From contig JADGGM010000127.1 of assembly GCA_019689955.1 (NCBI GenBank), positions 1 through 7,631 on the forward strand: a stretch of 7,631 bases of DNA, written 5' to 3'. Both the position numbers and the translations under genes were made by a program. Under the pieces are notes generated by a model, which made no database searches, was not told where the DNA came from, and saw nothing but the letters and a program-made list of their open reading frames with translations. Positions 1-6,764 of the stretch are shown piece after piece. The stretch comes from Gemmatimonadaceae bacterium (lineage in GTDB: Bacteria; Gemmatimonadota; Gemmatimonadetes; Gemmatimonadales; Gemmatimonadaceae). Every line of letters starts with the position of its first letter. Position 1 is the first letter of the stretch.

Positions 1-524
1 CGGTGGATGCGCTGCGCAAGGCGGGGATCGACGTCGTGATGATGACGGGCGACGCTGCCCCCGTCGCCAACGCGGTCGCGGCGCAGCTCGGGATTGCCAC
101 GGTGTTCGCAGGGGTCTTGCCCGAGGAAAAAGCGGGGAAGATCGAGGCGCTCGAGCGCGCCGGGCGGCACGTGGCGATGGTCGGGGACGGCGTCAACGAC
201 GCCCCGGCGCTCGCCACCGCGCACGTCGGGATCGCCATCGGCGCGGGCACCGACGTGGCCGTGGAGGCCGGCGACGTGGTGCTCGTGCGCAGCGATCCGC
301 GCGATGTGCCGCGCACGGTCGCGCTGAGCCGTGCGAGCTATCGGAAGATGGTTCAGAACTTGTGGTGGGCCGCCGGGTACAACGTCGTCGCGATCCCGCT
401 CGCCGCCGGCCTCCTCGCGCCGAAGGGGATCGTGCTCTCCCCGGCCGTCGGCGCCGTGCTGATGTCGCTCAGCACGGTGATCGTCGCGATCAACGCGCAG
501 CTCCTCCGGCGCGCCACGCTGTAG
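1..524 (+). CDS. copB: C-terminal part of a P1B-3 (CopB-type) copper-transporting P-type ATPase, 5' end outside the window
   Basis: This is the end of an inner-membrane heavy-metal ATPase that exports copper (or a similar soft metal) using ATP. The visible 173 residues hold the end of the P domain and the last two membrane helices. The TGD motif is at fragment residues 15-17 and the [10 protein letters not shown] hinge motif at 61-70. The final helices carry YNxxxxP (126-132) and MSLST (154-158). That pair matches the ion-site signature described for P1B-3 (CopB) pumps rather than the MxxSS of P1B-1 (CopA). The CPH/CPC motif of helix 6, the phosphorylated DKTGT and any N-terminal metal domain lie upstream and cannot be checked. 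The frame is open to base 1, so the GTG at base 3 is not the real start. The stop is 42 bases before the next gene, which suggests co-transcription. Family is certain; Cu specificity is inferred from the motifs. Confidence 0.93.
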   Translation, partial: VDALRKAGIDVVMMTGDAAPVANAVAAQLGIATVFAGVLPEEKAGKIEALERAGRHVAMVGDGVNDAPALATAHVGIAIGAGTDVAVEAGDVVLVRSDPRDVPRTVALSRASYRKMVQNLWWAAGYNVVAIPLAAGLLAPKGIVLSPAVGAVLMSLSTVIVAINAQLLRRATL

Positions 525-566
525 CGGCGCGCATCGCACGGTCTTTCATCCGAACCCGATCACTTC

Positions 567-1997
567 GTGCAGAGAACGTTCGTCGCTCGTCCCCGCGTGC
601 CCGCCGTCACGATGCTCGGTGCCGCAGGGGCGCTCATCATCGCGTCGTCCTCGCTCCCCGCGCAGCACGTGCACCACGCACCGGCCCAGCCGGATACCTC
701 CATGCACATGCCGATGCCCGACACGCAGCCGGCGGTGCGGGGCTCCGCTCGTCCGCTCGGCATCCCGATGAGCCGCGCGGGGTCGGGGACGAGCTGGCTC
801 CCGGACGCCGCGCCCATGCACGCCGATCACGTCATGGCCGGCGGCTGGGAGCTCATGCTGCACTACCTCGTCTTCGGCTACTACGATCGCCAGAACGACG
901 CCGACCGGGCGAAGCGCGGCGACGACCAGGCCGGGAGCGCGAACTGGGCGATGCTCATGGCCTCGCACGCGCTCGCCGGCGGGCGCGTGCAGCTCAGCGG
1001 GATGTTCAGCGCCGAGCCGTGGACGGTGGGGGCGAGCGGGTACCCGCTGCTCCTGCAGTCGGGGGAGAGCCGGCACGGGCTCCCGCTGCACGACCGGCAG
1101 CACCCGCACGACCTGTTCATGGAGCTGGCCGCGATCTACGAGCGCGCCGTGGCGCCGAACCTCGGCGTGCAGCTCTACCTTGCGCCGGTCGGCGAGCCGG
1201 CGATCGGTCCCGTCGCGTTCCCCCACCGGCCGAGCGCGGCGAACGATCCCTTCGCCCCCCTCTCGCACCACTGGCAGGACGCGACGCACATCACCTACGG
1301 CACCATCACCGCGGCGATCTTCTCGCGGACGTGGAAGCTCGAAGGCTCGATCTTCGATGGGCGCGAGCCGGACCAGGACCGGACCGACTTCGACTTCCGC
1401 ACCCTCGACTCCTACGCCGGCCGTCTCACCGTCAACCCGAGCCCGCGCTGGAGCGTGAGCGCGTCGTACGCGTACCTCGCGAGCCCCGAGGAGCTCCACC
1501 CGGACGATGCGGAGCACCGGATCTCCGCCTCGATCCTCAACACGCGCCCCTTCGGCCGCCGGGGGGAGTGGTCGAGCGCGCTCATCTGGGGTGCCAACGA
1601 GCACTCGGCCGACCACCGGCTCTCCCACAGCGCGCTCTACGAGATGAACGTGGACCTCGACGGACGGAACGCGCTCTTCGGCCGCTTCGAGTACGTGAAC
1701 AAGACCGCGGAAGACCTCGCGCTCGACTCGCTCGCCGGCCGCCGCTTCGACATCGGCTCGGCGAGCGTGGGCTACATGCGCGAGATCGCCGGAGCCCTGG
1801 GCAGCTCCCTCGGCGTCGGCGGCCGCTTCGCCGTCGCCCTGGTCCCGCGGTCGCTCACGCCGTACTACGGGTCGCGGACCCCCACCGGGTTCGCCGTCTT
1901 CCTTCGCGTGCGCCCGCAGGCGATGCACGCGGGGATGGACATGGAGCAGCACGGCGGGATGCCCATGCCGATGGAGGGAGGGCGCGAGCAACGGTAG
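567..1997 (+). CDS. Uncharacterised exported Met/His-rich protein, predicted outer-membrane beta-barrel, probable copper-handling partner
   Basis: I do not recognise a named family for these 476 residues. The GTG at 567 is the first possible start after the ATPase stop in the same frame. It supplies a basic n-region (R3, R8, R10) before the hydrophobic core at 16-30, with likely signal peptidase cleavage near LPA/Q at 32-33. The ATG at 612 would give a signal without positive charge. Neither start has a clear ribosome binding site. After cleavage comes a His/Met-rich stretch (H34, H36, H37, M46-M50), and a second Met/His stretch forms the tail (M453-M469). The middle alternates polar and hydrophobic residues in beta-strand-like runs with many aromatics (98-106, 246-263, 283-304, 367-377, 396-404, 441-448), as in outer-membrane barrels. 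A His-rich core includes H170, H175, H179, H181, H220, H234, H235 and H241. Position behind a CopB-type pump supports a role in copper binding or efflux. Function is inferred; the gene itself is secure. Confidence 0.8.
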   Translation: MQRTFVARPRVPAVTMLGAAGALIIASSSLPAQHVHHAPAQPDTSMHMPMPDTQPAVRGSARPLGIPMSRAGSGTSWLPDAAPMHADHVMAGGWELMLHYLVFGYYDRQNDADRAKRGDDQAGSANWAMLMASHALAGGRVQLSGMFSAEPWTVGASGYPLLLQSGESRHGLPLHDRQHPHDLFMELAAIYERAVAPNLGVQLYLAPVGEPAIGPVAFPHRPSAANDPFAPLSHHWQDATHITYGTITAAIFSRTWKLEGSIFDGREPDQDRTDFDFRTLDSYAGRLTVNPSPRWSVSASYAYLASPEELHPDDAEHRISASILNTRPFGRRGEWSSALIWGANEHSADHRLSHSALYEMNVDLDGRNALFGRFEYVNKTAEDLALDSLAGRRFDIGSASVGYMREIAGALGSSLGVGGRFAVALVPRSLTPYYGSRTPTGFAVFLRVRPQAMHAGMDMEQHGGMPMPMEGGREQR

Positions 1998-2006
1998 CGC
2001 GCGAGG

Positions 2007-2036
2007 GCTCGCCTGCAGCGCCGCGGCGAGGCGAGC
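2007..2036 (+). terminator. Candidate hairpin terminator after the copper-handling pair
   Basis: The arms GCTCGCC (2007-2013) and GGCGAGC (2030-2036) are perfect inverted repeats starting 10 bases after the stop codon. A competing shorter pairing uses CTCGCC (2008-2013) with GGCGAG (2025-2030). No T-run follows, so intrinsic termination is uncertain, and inverted repeats of this length arise easily in DNA this GC-rich. The position, just downstream of the last gene of the presumed operon, is the main support. Confidence 0.3.
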
Positions 2037-2098
2037 GAGGCGTGGGGCCCCGGAGGCGCTCGTACGGACGGAGCCGCTGCATTCGCTCCGGTTTGGTG

Positions 2099-2124
2099 TA
2101 GATTCCCGTCGTCTCGGGGACGGG
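2099..2124 (+). promoter_or_regulatory. mgtE: Leader region of mgtE: weak -10-like element and small hairpin
   Basis: The 177 bases between the previous stop and the mgtE ATG hold a TAGATT (2099-2104), which matches the -10 consensus at four of six positions. No convincing -35 lies at the right distance; CTGCAT at 2077-2082 matches only two of six. Directly after it is a 6-bp inverted repeat, CCCGTC (2105-2110) and GACGGG (2119-2124), with an 8-base loop. It would form in the 5' leader of the mgtE transcript. The leader is too short for, and does not resemble, the Mg-sensing M-box riboswitch. The hairpin could also be a chance product of GC content. Confidence 0.22.
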
Positions 2125-2174
2125 TCGCCGTGGGGCGCCGCCCCCGTCGCGCGCTCCCGTTCCCGGACGACACG

Positions 2175-3581
2175 ATGGCCATCACGCGAGACCCCCCGCC
2201 GCCCGGCTCCGCGCCGGAGCTCCTCTACCTCCTGCACGGCGACCCCTCGGACCTCGCGGAAGCGCTCGCCGGGATGCGCGCCGTCGACATCGCCGAAGCG
2301 CTCACCGAGCTCCCGCCGAGCTCCGCCGCCAAGGTGATGGCCGCGCTCCCCTTCGACCTCGCGGTCCAGGTCTTCGACGAGCCGGAGCTCGACCGCTACC
2401 GGTACGAGATCATCAAGCAGATGGACGAAGCCGCGGTCGGGCCGCTCATCGAGGCGATGTCGGCGGACCAGCAGGCGGACCTCTTTCGCGAGCTCCCCGA
2501 CGCGGACCGCGCTCGCCTCCTCCGGCGCCTCGACCCGCCGACGCAGGACGCGCTCCGGCTCCTCCTCCGCTACCCGCCCGACACCGCCGGCGGGATCATG
2601 ACCACCGAGCTCGTCTCCATGCCCACCACGTGGACCGTGGAGCACGCGCTGCGCTACATCGGCGAGGTCGGGCGCGCGAAGGAGACGGTGTACGCGATCT
2701 ACGTCCTCGAACCCAAGGACAACCGCCTGGTCCACGTCGTCTCGCTCCGCGAGCTCATGAGCGCGGACCGGCACCTGCACGTCGGCGAGGTCGGCGACCG
2801 GCGCCCGCCCGTCACCGTGGAGCCGCTCACGGACCGCGAAGAAGTCGCGCGGCTCATCTCCAAGTACAACCTCCTCGCCGTGCCGGTGGTCGACGAGGGA
2901 GGACACGTGCTCGGGATCGTTACGGTGGACGACGTGATCGATGCGATCGTCCGCGAGCAGACGGAAGACGTGCAGAAGCTCGGCGGTATGGAGGCGCTCG
3001 ATGCCCCCTACACGGAGATCGGCTTCTGGGCGATGATCCGCAAGCGCGCGGGGTGGCTCACCGCGCTCTTCCTCGGCGAGATGCTCACCGCCGCGGCGAT
3101 GGGACACTTCGAGGGGGAGATCCAGCGCGCGGTGGTGCTCGCGCTCTTCGTCCCGCTCATCATCAGCTCCGGCGGGAACTCGGGCTCACAGGCCACGTCG
3201 CTCATCATCCGCGCCATGGCGCTCCGCGAGCTGGCGCTCGGCGACTGGTGGCGCGTCGCGCTCCGCGAGCTCCCCTCCGGGCTCACCCTCGGCGCGGTCC
3301 TCGGCGTCGTCGGCGTGACGCGGATCCTCCTCTGGCAGACGCTCGGCTGGTACGACTACGGGCACCACGTGGTGTTGATCGCGATCACCGTCGGGCTCGC
3401 GCTCATCGGCGTGGTGACGTTCGGCACGCTCGCGGGGTCGATGCTTCCGTTCATCCTGCGCCGGTTGGGCTTCGACCCCGCGAGCGCGTCGGCGCCCTTC
3501 GTGGCGACGCTCGTCGACGTCACGGGGCTCGTCATCTACTTCAGCGTCGCGCTCCTCATCCTCCGCGGCACGCTCCTCTGA
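2175..3581 (+). CDS. mgtE: MgtE-family magnesium channel/transporter
   Basis: This is a complete MgtE of 468 residues, close to the roughly 450 of the Thermus protein. MgtE is a homodimeric inner-membrane Mg2+ channel whose cytoplasmic domains close the pore when Mg2+ is high. The order is standard: a helical MgtE_N domain (about 15-135), two CBS domains (about 141-200 and 208-265), a linker helix, then five membrane helices from about 293 to 465. The family signature PLIISSGGNSGSQ is at 327-339. D448 in the last helix (LVDVTG) is at the place of the pore aspartate known as D432 in Thermus MgtE. I chose the ATG at 2175; an in-frame GTG at 2130 would add 15 basic, unfamily-like residues. Neither has a strong ribosome binding site. 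It stands alone, 177 bases after the copper pair, and ends head-on against the metallopeptidase gene. A hairpin covers its stop codon. Confidence 0.96.
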   Translation: MAITRDPPPPGSAPELLYLLHGDPSDLAEALAGMRAVDIAEALTELPPSSAAKVMAALPFDLAVQVFDEPELDRYRYEIIKQMDEAAVGPLIEAMSADQQADLFRELPDADRARLLRRLDPPTQDALRLLLRYPPDTAGGIMTTELVSMPTTWTVEHALRYIGEVGRAKETVYAIYVLEPKDNRLVHVVSLRELMSADRHLHVGEVGDRRPPVTVEPLTDREEVARLISKYNLLAVPVVDEGGHVLGIVTVDDVIDAIVREQTEDVQKLGGMEALDAPYTEIGFWAMIRKRAGWLTALFLGEMLTAAAMGHFEGEIQRAVVLALFVPLIISSGGNSGSQATSLIIRAMALRELALGDWWRVALRELPSGLTLGAVLGVVGVTRILLWQTLGWYDYGHHVVLIAITVGLALIGVVTFGTLAGSMLPFILRRLGFDPASASAPFVATLVDVTGLVIYFSVALLILRGTLL

Positions 3582-3598
3582 GGGAGCGGCCGCGGAGG
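3560..3598 (+). terminator. Long GC hairpin spanning the mgtE stop codon, candidate bidirectional terminator
   Basis: Bases 3560-3569 pair with 3589-3598 over ten consecutive Watson-Crick pairs (core CTCCGCGG with CCGCGGAG). After one bulged A (3570), bases 3571-3576 pair with 3583-3588, and a T-G wobble (3577/3582) closes a four-base loop CTGA at 3578-3581. The mgtE stop TGA (3579-3581) lies in that loop. The hairpin lies between two convergent genes whose stop codons are 30 bases apart, where a shared terminator is expected. Neither side carries a T-run, so the mechanism may not be classical intrinsic termination. The length and near-perfect pairing make chance less likely than for the other hairpins here. 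Confidence 0.5.
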
Positions 3599-3611
3599 GG
3601 AGCACGGCCGG

Positions 3612-5546
3612 CTACTCCGCCTTCGCCTTCGACGGTGCCGTCCACCGGTTGTTCGTGGAGTCGGCGTCGACGAAGATCCCGCCGTCGAGCTCGAGCGACT
3701 GGAGCGTCTTCGCGGTCTTCACGCGCACCGCGGCGTGCGCCTGGTCCGCGGCCCAGATCGCCGGGGTCTCGTGCACGGTCTCGGAGCTGCCGTCGCTGTA
3801 GTGAAGCCGCAGGTCCACCGGCGCAGCCATCCCGCCGATGTTGTCGATCGCGACGGCGTAGCCTCCGCTCGCTTTGGTGACGCGCGCGACGGCGAGGTCG
3901 ATGTAGTTGTTGCTGAAGTACCAGTTGTTCCAGAACCAGTTCAGGTTCCGCCCGGCGACGTTGTTGAAGGTGTTGAAGAAGTCCCACGGGGTGGGGTGCT
4001 TCCCGTGCCAGCGCTCGATGTACGCGTGCAGACACTTCTTGAAGAGCGCGTCACCCAACAGGTCCTTCATGGCGAGATAGCCGAGCGACGGTTTGCCGTA
4101 CGCGTTGTTCCCGTAGGCGACGTTCTTCAGCACGTCCTCCGGGGTAATGATCGGGAGATCCTCGAGCGGCGATGGGTCGTGGATCCACCCGTTGACCCGG
4201 AACTGCTGGTAGAACCTGGTGGCACGCTCGGCGCCCATGTCGTCGACGTTGATGAGGTACTCGAGCGTCGTCGCCCACCCCTCGTCCATGAAGCCGTAGC
4301 GGGTCTCGTTGATCCCCATGTAGAACGGGAAGTACGTGTGCGCGATCTCGTGCTCGGCGACGAAGCGCGAGAACGTCGTGTCGGGGGTCGAGCCGTCGTT
4401 GACCATCATGGGGTACTCCATGTCCGCGGAGCCCTGGACGATGGTCGTCTTCTCGTACGGGTACGGCACGCCGGGCCAGTGGTGCGAGAGCCAGTCGAGC
4501 GCGTGGCGGCCGAAGGAGACCATGTGGTGGAAGTCGGCGGCCGTGTCGTTGTACGCGGCCTGCACGCTCGCCCGCCGGTGCGCCGCGTCGTCGACCATCA
4601 CGCTCGCCGCGTCCCAGTCGTAGTGATTGCTGAGCGCGAACGCCACGTCGGGGACGTTCGTCGCCGTGAAGCGCCACGCGTTCACCGGGTTCTGCGCGGT
4701 GACCTTCCCCGCCGCCACGTCCGCTCCCGTGGCCACGGTGATCACCTCGTCCGAGGTGAACGAGCGCTGGAAGCGCTGCAGCGGGTCGGGCTGCAGCACG
4801 GTCTCGGGCGCGTTGAGCGTGCCCGTCCCCCAGACGACGTAATTGGCCGGGACCCGGACGGTGACGTCGTAGTCGTTGAAGTCGCTGTAGAATTCCTGCT
4901 GGTCCGTGAAGTCCATCGTGTCCCACCCGTTGTAGTCGTCGTACACGGCGACCCGCGGGTAGAAGTACGCCAGGTAGTACGTGGTGGAGTCGAGCATCCC
5001 CTCACGTCCGGCCTCGCGCGAGATCTCGTAGTGCCAGGCGAAGGCGAGGTGGACGGAGTCGTGCGGCATGAGGGGGGCAGGGAGCCGCACGGGCTGCCAG
5101 GTGAAGAAGCGCGGGTCCTTCTGCCACGCCACCGCCTGGCCGTTCACGGCGAAGCTGTCGATCTGGACGCCGGCGGTGAGATAGTCTTCCGACGCGCCCC
5201 CCGCGCGCGGCGCGCCGGGGCGATGGATGTTGAGGAAGAGCTTGATGACGAGCCCGCGGAGCGTGTCGGGGCTCTCGTTCATGTAGGTGATCTGCTCGCT
5301 CCCGCGGATCGTGCGGTCGGGGGGCATCGCGGTGACGGTCATGGTGTACCGGCCGTGGTTCTGCCAGTAGTTGGGGCCGGGACGGCCGTCAGGGGAGCGG
5401 GTGCCCTTCGCGTAGGCCCGCTTGACGGCGCGCGGCATGTACAGGTCGTGCGTCGTGGAGGCGGGGAGGAAGGGGAGCGCCAGGCAGGCGAGCAGCCCTG
5501 ACCGGGCGGCGAGAGAGCGGGTCCACGAGGACGGAGATGGGATCAT
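3612..5546 (-). CDS. Exported M1-family zinc metallopeptidase (aminopeptidase-like)
   Basis: This is a secreted or periplasmic gluzincin peptidase of 644 residues, probably trimming N-terminal residues from peptides. The zinc site is complete: HEIAH at 399-403, then exactly 18 residues, then E422 (in MDEGWA), the HExxH-x18-E arrangement of family M1. Y483 in AYGKPSLGY matches the catalytic Tyr (YxK) of the family. The usual exopeptidase GxMEN motif appears as SADMEYP at 373-379, with E377 kept and Asn replaced by Tyr, as I recall for a bacterial M1 subgroup. An N-terminal beta domain (about 60-300) precedes the catalytic domain, and a short beta region follows it. The ATG at 5546 starts a signal peptide (basic at 10-15, hydrophobic 17-29); a TGAGGA lies 10 bases upstream. 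Longer starts (5600, 5717) add residues with no secretion signal, and the longest overlaps the divergent gene. C21 in LLAC is a weak lipobox alternative. The substrate is unknown. Confidence 0.93.
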   Translation of the reverse strand: MIPSPSSWTRSLAARSGLLACLALPFLPASTTHDLYMPRAVKRAYAKGTRSPDGRPGPNYWQNHGRYTMTVTAMPPDRTIRGSEQITYMNESPDTLRGLVIKLFLNIHRPGAPRAGGASEDYLTAGVQIDSFAVNGQAVAWQKDPRFFTWQPVRLPAPLMPHDSVHLAFAWHYEISREAGREGMLDSTTYYLAYFYPRVAVYDDYNGWDTMDFTDQQEFYSDFNDYDVTVRVPANYVVWGTGTLNAPETVLQPDPLQRFQRSFTSDEVITVATGADVAAGKVTAQNPVNAWRFTATNVPDVAFALSNHYDWDAASVMVDDAAHRRASVQAAYNDTAADFHHMVSFGRHALDWLSHHWPGVPYPYEKTTIVQGSADMEYPMMVNDGSTPDTTFSRFVAEHEIAHTYFPFYMGINETRYGFMDEGWATTLEYLINVDDMGAERATRFYQQFRVNGWIHDPSPLEDLPIITPEDVLKNVAYGNNAYGKPSLGYLAMKDLLGDALFKKCLHAYIERWHGKHPTPWDFFNTFNNVAGRNLNWFWNNWYFSNNYIDLAVARVTKASGGYAVAIDNIGGMAAPVDLRLHYSDGSSETVHETPAIWAADQAHAAVRVKTAKTLQSLELDGGIFVDADSTNNRWTAPSKAKAE

Positions 5547-5701
5547 GAGATATGGGTCCTCAGCGTGCACGAGAGGGAGCGCTGCATAGGCGATCGTCAT
5601 AAGCTCGCGATCCGCACATGCGGGGGGAAGGCCGGCCGCCGGGAACCGGGGGCGGTTCGCGGGGCATTCAGACGAAGGGTTGGCGCAACTCGGAGGATGG
5701 T
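5547..5701. promoter_or_regulatory. Divergent intergenic region between the M1 peptidase and the VOC gene
   Basis: These 155 bases must hold the promoters of both divergent genes. I found no convincing -35/-10 pair on either strand; TATGCA on the minus strand (5584-5589) lacks a suitable -35. A small interrupted palindrome, CCGCA-CA-TGCGG, lies at 5612-5623, near the middle. It could be an operator shared by both genes, but it is short and GC-rich enough to be chance. Position is the only real support. Confidence 0.35.
5692..5696 (+). promoter_or_regulatory. Ribosome binding site fixing the start of the VOC gene
   Basis: A GGAGG lies five bases before the ATG at 5702. It is the clearest Shine-Dalgarno sequence in the window. 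It decides for that ATG over the in-frame upstream ATG at 5618, which would add 28 Gly/Arg-rich residues and has no comparable site. Confidence 0.8.
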
Positions 5702-6685
5702 ATGACCGTGCACACACACGACGATCAGGGCGACGCCGCGCGCGTCGAGCCCGCGACCCCAGGCAGCTACGGGGAGGCGCCGCGCGGCTACCGCCTCCCC
5801 GCCGCCACGCGACTCGGGCCAGTGCACCTCCAGGTGGCCGATCTCGCGCGCTCGCTCCCCTTCTACGAGCAGGTGCTCGGCTTGCACCCGGTGGCGCACG
5901 AGGCGTCGCACGTCACGCTCGCCGCGCACGGTGACGACACCCCGCTCGTCGAGCTGCACGAGCGCCCCGGCGCCCGCCGCGCTCCCCCGCGCGGCCGGCT
6001 CGGGCTCTACCACGTCGCCATCCGCCTTCCCGACCGCCCATCACTCGGCCGATTCGTGCGCCACCTCGCCGCGACCGGTGCGCGCGCCGGCGCCGCAGAC
6101 CACCTCGTGAGCGAGGCGCTCTATCTCCAGGACCCGGACAACCTCGGCATCGAAGTCTACGCCGACCGCCCGCGCGATACGTGGCGCCGCGTGGGGCGCG
6201 AGCTGGCAATGGCCACCGACCCTCTCGACGCGGCGGACCTCGTCCGCGCGGCCGGTGATTCGCCGTCGGCCGGCATGCCCGCCGGAACAACCATCGGGCA
6301 CGTCCACCTCCACGTCGGCGACATCGCGCGTGCCGCGGACTTCTACGCCGAGGCGCTCGGATTCGATCGCATTGTGTGGCACTACCCCGGCGCGCTCTTT
6401 CTCTCCGCTGGCGGATATCATCACCACCTGGGCACGAACATCTGGGCCGGCTCCGGTGCAACGCCCCCCGCGGAGGACGACGCGCAGCTCCTCGAGTGGA
6501 CGATCGACCTCCCGGACCAGGCGAGCCTCGACGCCGCGGCCGAGAGCCTCAGCCGCGCCGGGTACCAGGCACGGTGGGATCGCGACGCTCGCATCGGACC
6601 GCAACTCGTGGCGCACGATCCGTGGGGGACGACGGTCCGCCTCCGAGCCGTGGTGACCGCCGTGCCCGCGCCCGGAGCGGCGTAG
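5702..6685 (+). CDS. Tandem-VOC protein, CatE-like (catechol 2,3-dioxygenase/glyoxalase superfamily)
   Basis: These 327 residues contain two vicinal-oxygen-chelate domains, as in the CatE (COG2514) group of putative extradiol ring-cleavage dioxygenases. Domain 1 (about 38-155) opens with GPVHLQVADL, continues with GLYHVAIRLPDRPSL and ends with LQDPDNLGIEVYADRP. It shows a full candidate metal set: H42, H104 and E151. Domain 2 (about 198-316) opens with GHVHLHVGDI (H202) and contains GGYHHHLGTNIW (H240-H242). At its end, where the third ligand is usual, it has R313 (DPWGTTVRL). The phrases ADHLVSEALYLQDPD and GGYHHH are typical of the CatE group as I know it. The first 35 residues are polar and probably disordered. 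No signal peptide is visible, so it is cytoplasmic. It is a single-gene unit, divergent from the peptidase, with no aromatic-degradation genes beside it. The substrate is therefore open and a glyoxalase-like or other role is possible. Confidence 0.88.
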   Translation: MTVHTHDDQGDAARVEPATPGSYGEAPRGYRLPAATRLGPVHLQVADLARSLPFYEQVLGLHPVAHEASHVTLAAHGDDTPLVELHERPGARRAPPRGRLGLYHVAIRLPDRPSLGRFVRHLAATGARAGAADHLVSEALYLQDPDNLGIEVYADRPRDTWRRVGRELAMATDPLDAADLVRAAGDSPSAGMPAGTTIGHVHLHVGDIARAADFYAEALGFDRIVWHYPGALFLSAGGYHHHLGTNIWAGSGATPPAEDDAQLLEWTIDLPDQASLDAAAESLSRAGYQARWDRDARIGPQLVAHDPWGTTVRLRAVVTAVPAPGAA

Positions 6686-6724
6686 TCCGAGCCATCATGG
6701 CCGCGTGAGAGATGGCTGACGCAT

Positions 6725-6750
6725 CCGCCGGCGACCGTTGCGCACGGCGG
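6725..6750 (+). terminator. Candidate bidirectional terminator between the convergent VOC and Mrp genes
   Basis: CCGCCGGCG (6725-6733) pairs with CGC-CGGCGG (6741-6743 and 6745-6750) with a single bulged A at 6744 and a seven-base loop. A second inverted repeat, AGCCATC (6690-6696) and GATGGCT (6711-6717) with a 14-base loop, lies just upstream. Both are in the 79-base gap between the two stop codons. Neither is followed by a T-run on either strand, so termination is inferred from place and stem strength only. Confidence 0.38.
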
Positions 6751-6764
6751 TGGCCCCGGCGAGC

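Noticed and set aside
522..566. Stop-codon read-through joining the ATPase and the exported protein, which share a frame
   Set aside because: The second protein starts with its own signal peptide, so separate translation explains the data; sharing a frame has a one-in-three chance.
362..2101. A 579-codon plus-strand frame overlapping the ATPase end and the exported protein
   Set aside because: It is an Arg/Ala/Pro-rich shadow frame without motifs; the overlapping frames carry a clear ATPase and a signal peptide.
546..3107. An 853-codon open frame on the minus strand, opposite the exported protein and mgtE
   Set aside because: It has Arg/Glu/His/Val-rich composition with no recognisable domain and runs antisense across two well-supported genes. 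Long antisense frames are expected where GC at third codon positions is high.
3735..5501. A 588-codon plus-strand open frame opposite the M1 peptidase
   Set aside because: It has Val/Arg/Asp/His-rich low-information sequence and mirrors the codon structure of the minus-strand gene, which has a complete zinc site.
5584..5612. A minus-strand promoter with TATGCA as -10
   Set aside because: No -35-like hexamer lies at 16-18 bases upstream.
5618..5701. Upstream ATG of the VOC gene
   Set aside because: The 28 added residues are Gly/Arg-rich with no domain, while GGAGG sits five bases before the ATG at 5702.
5547..5717. N-terminal extension of the M1 peptidase to 5717 or 5600
   Set aside because: The added residues lack family similarity and would bury the signal peptide that begins at the 5546 ATG. 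The longest form overlaps the start of the divergent gene.
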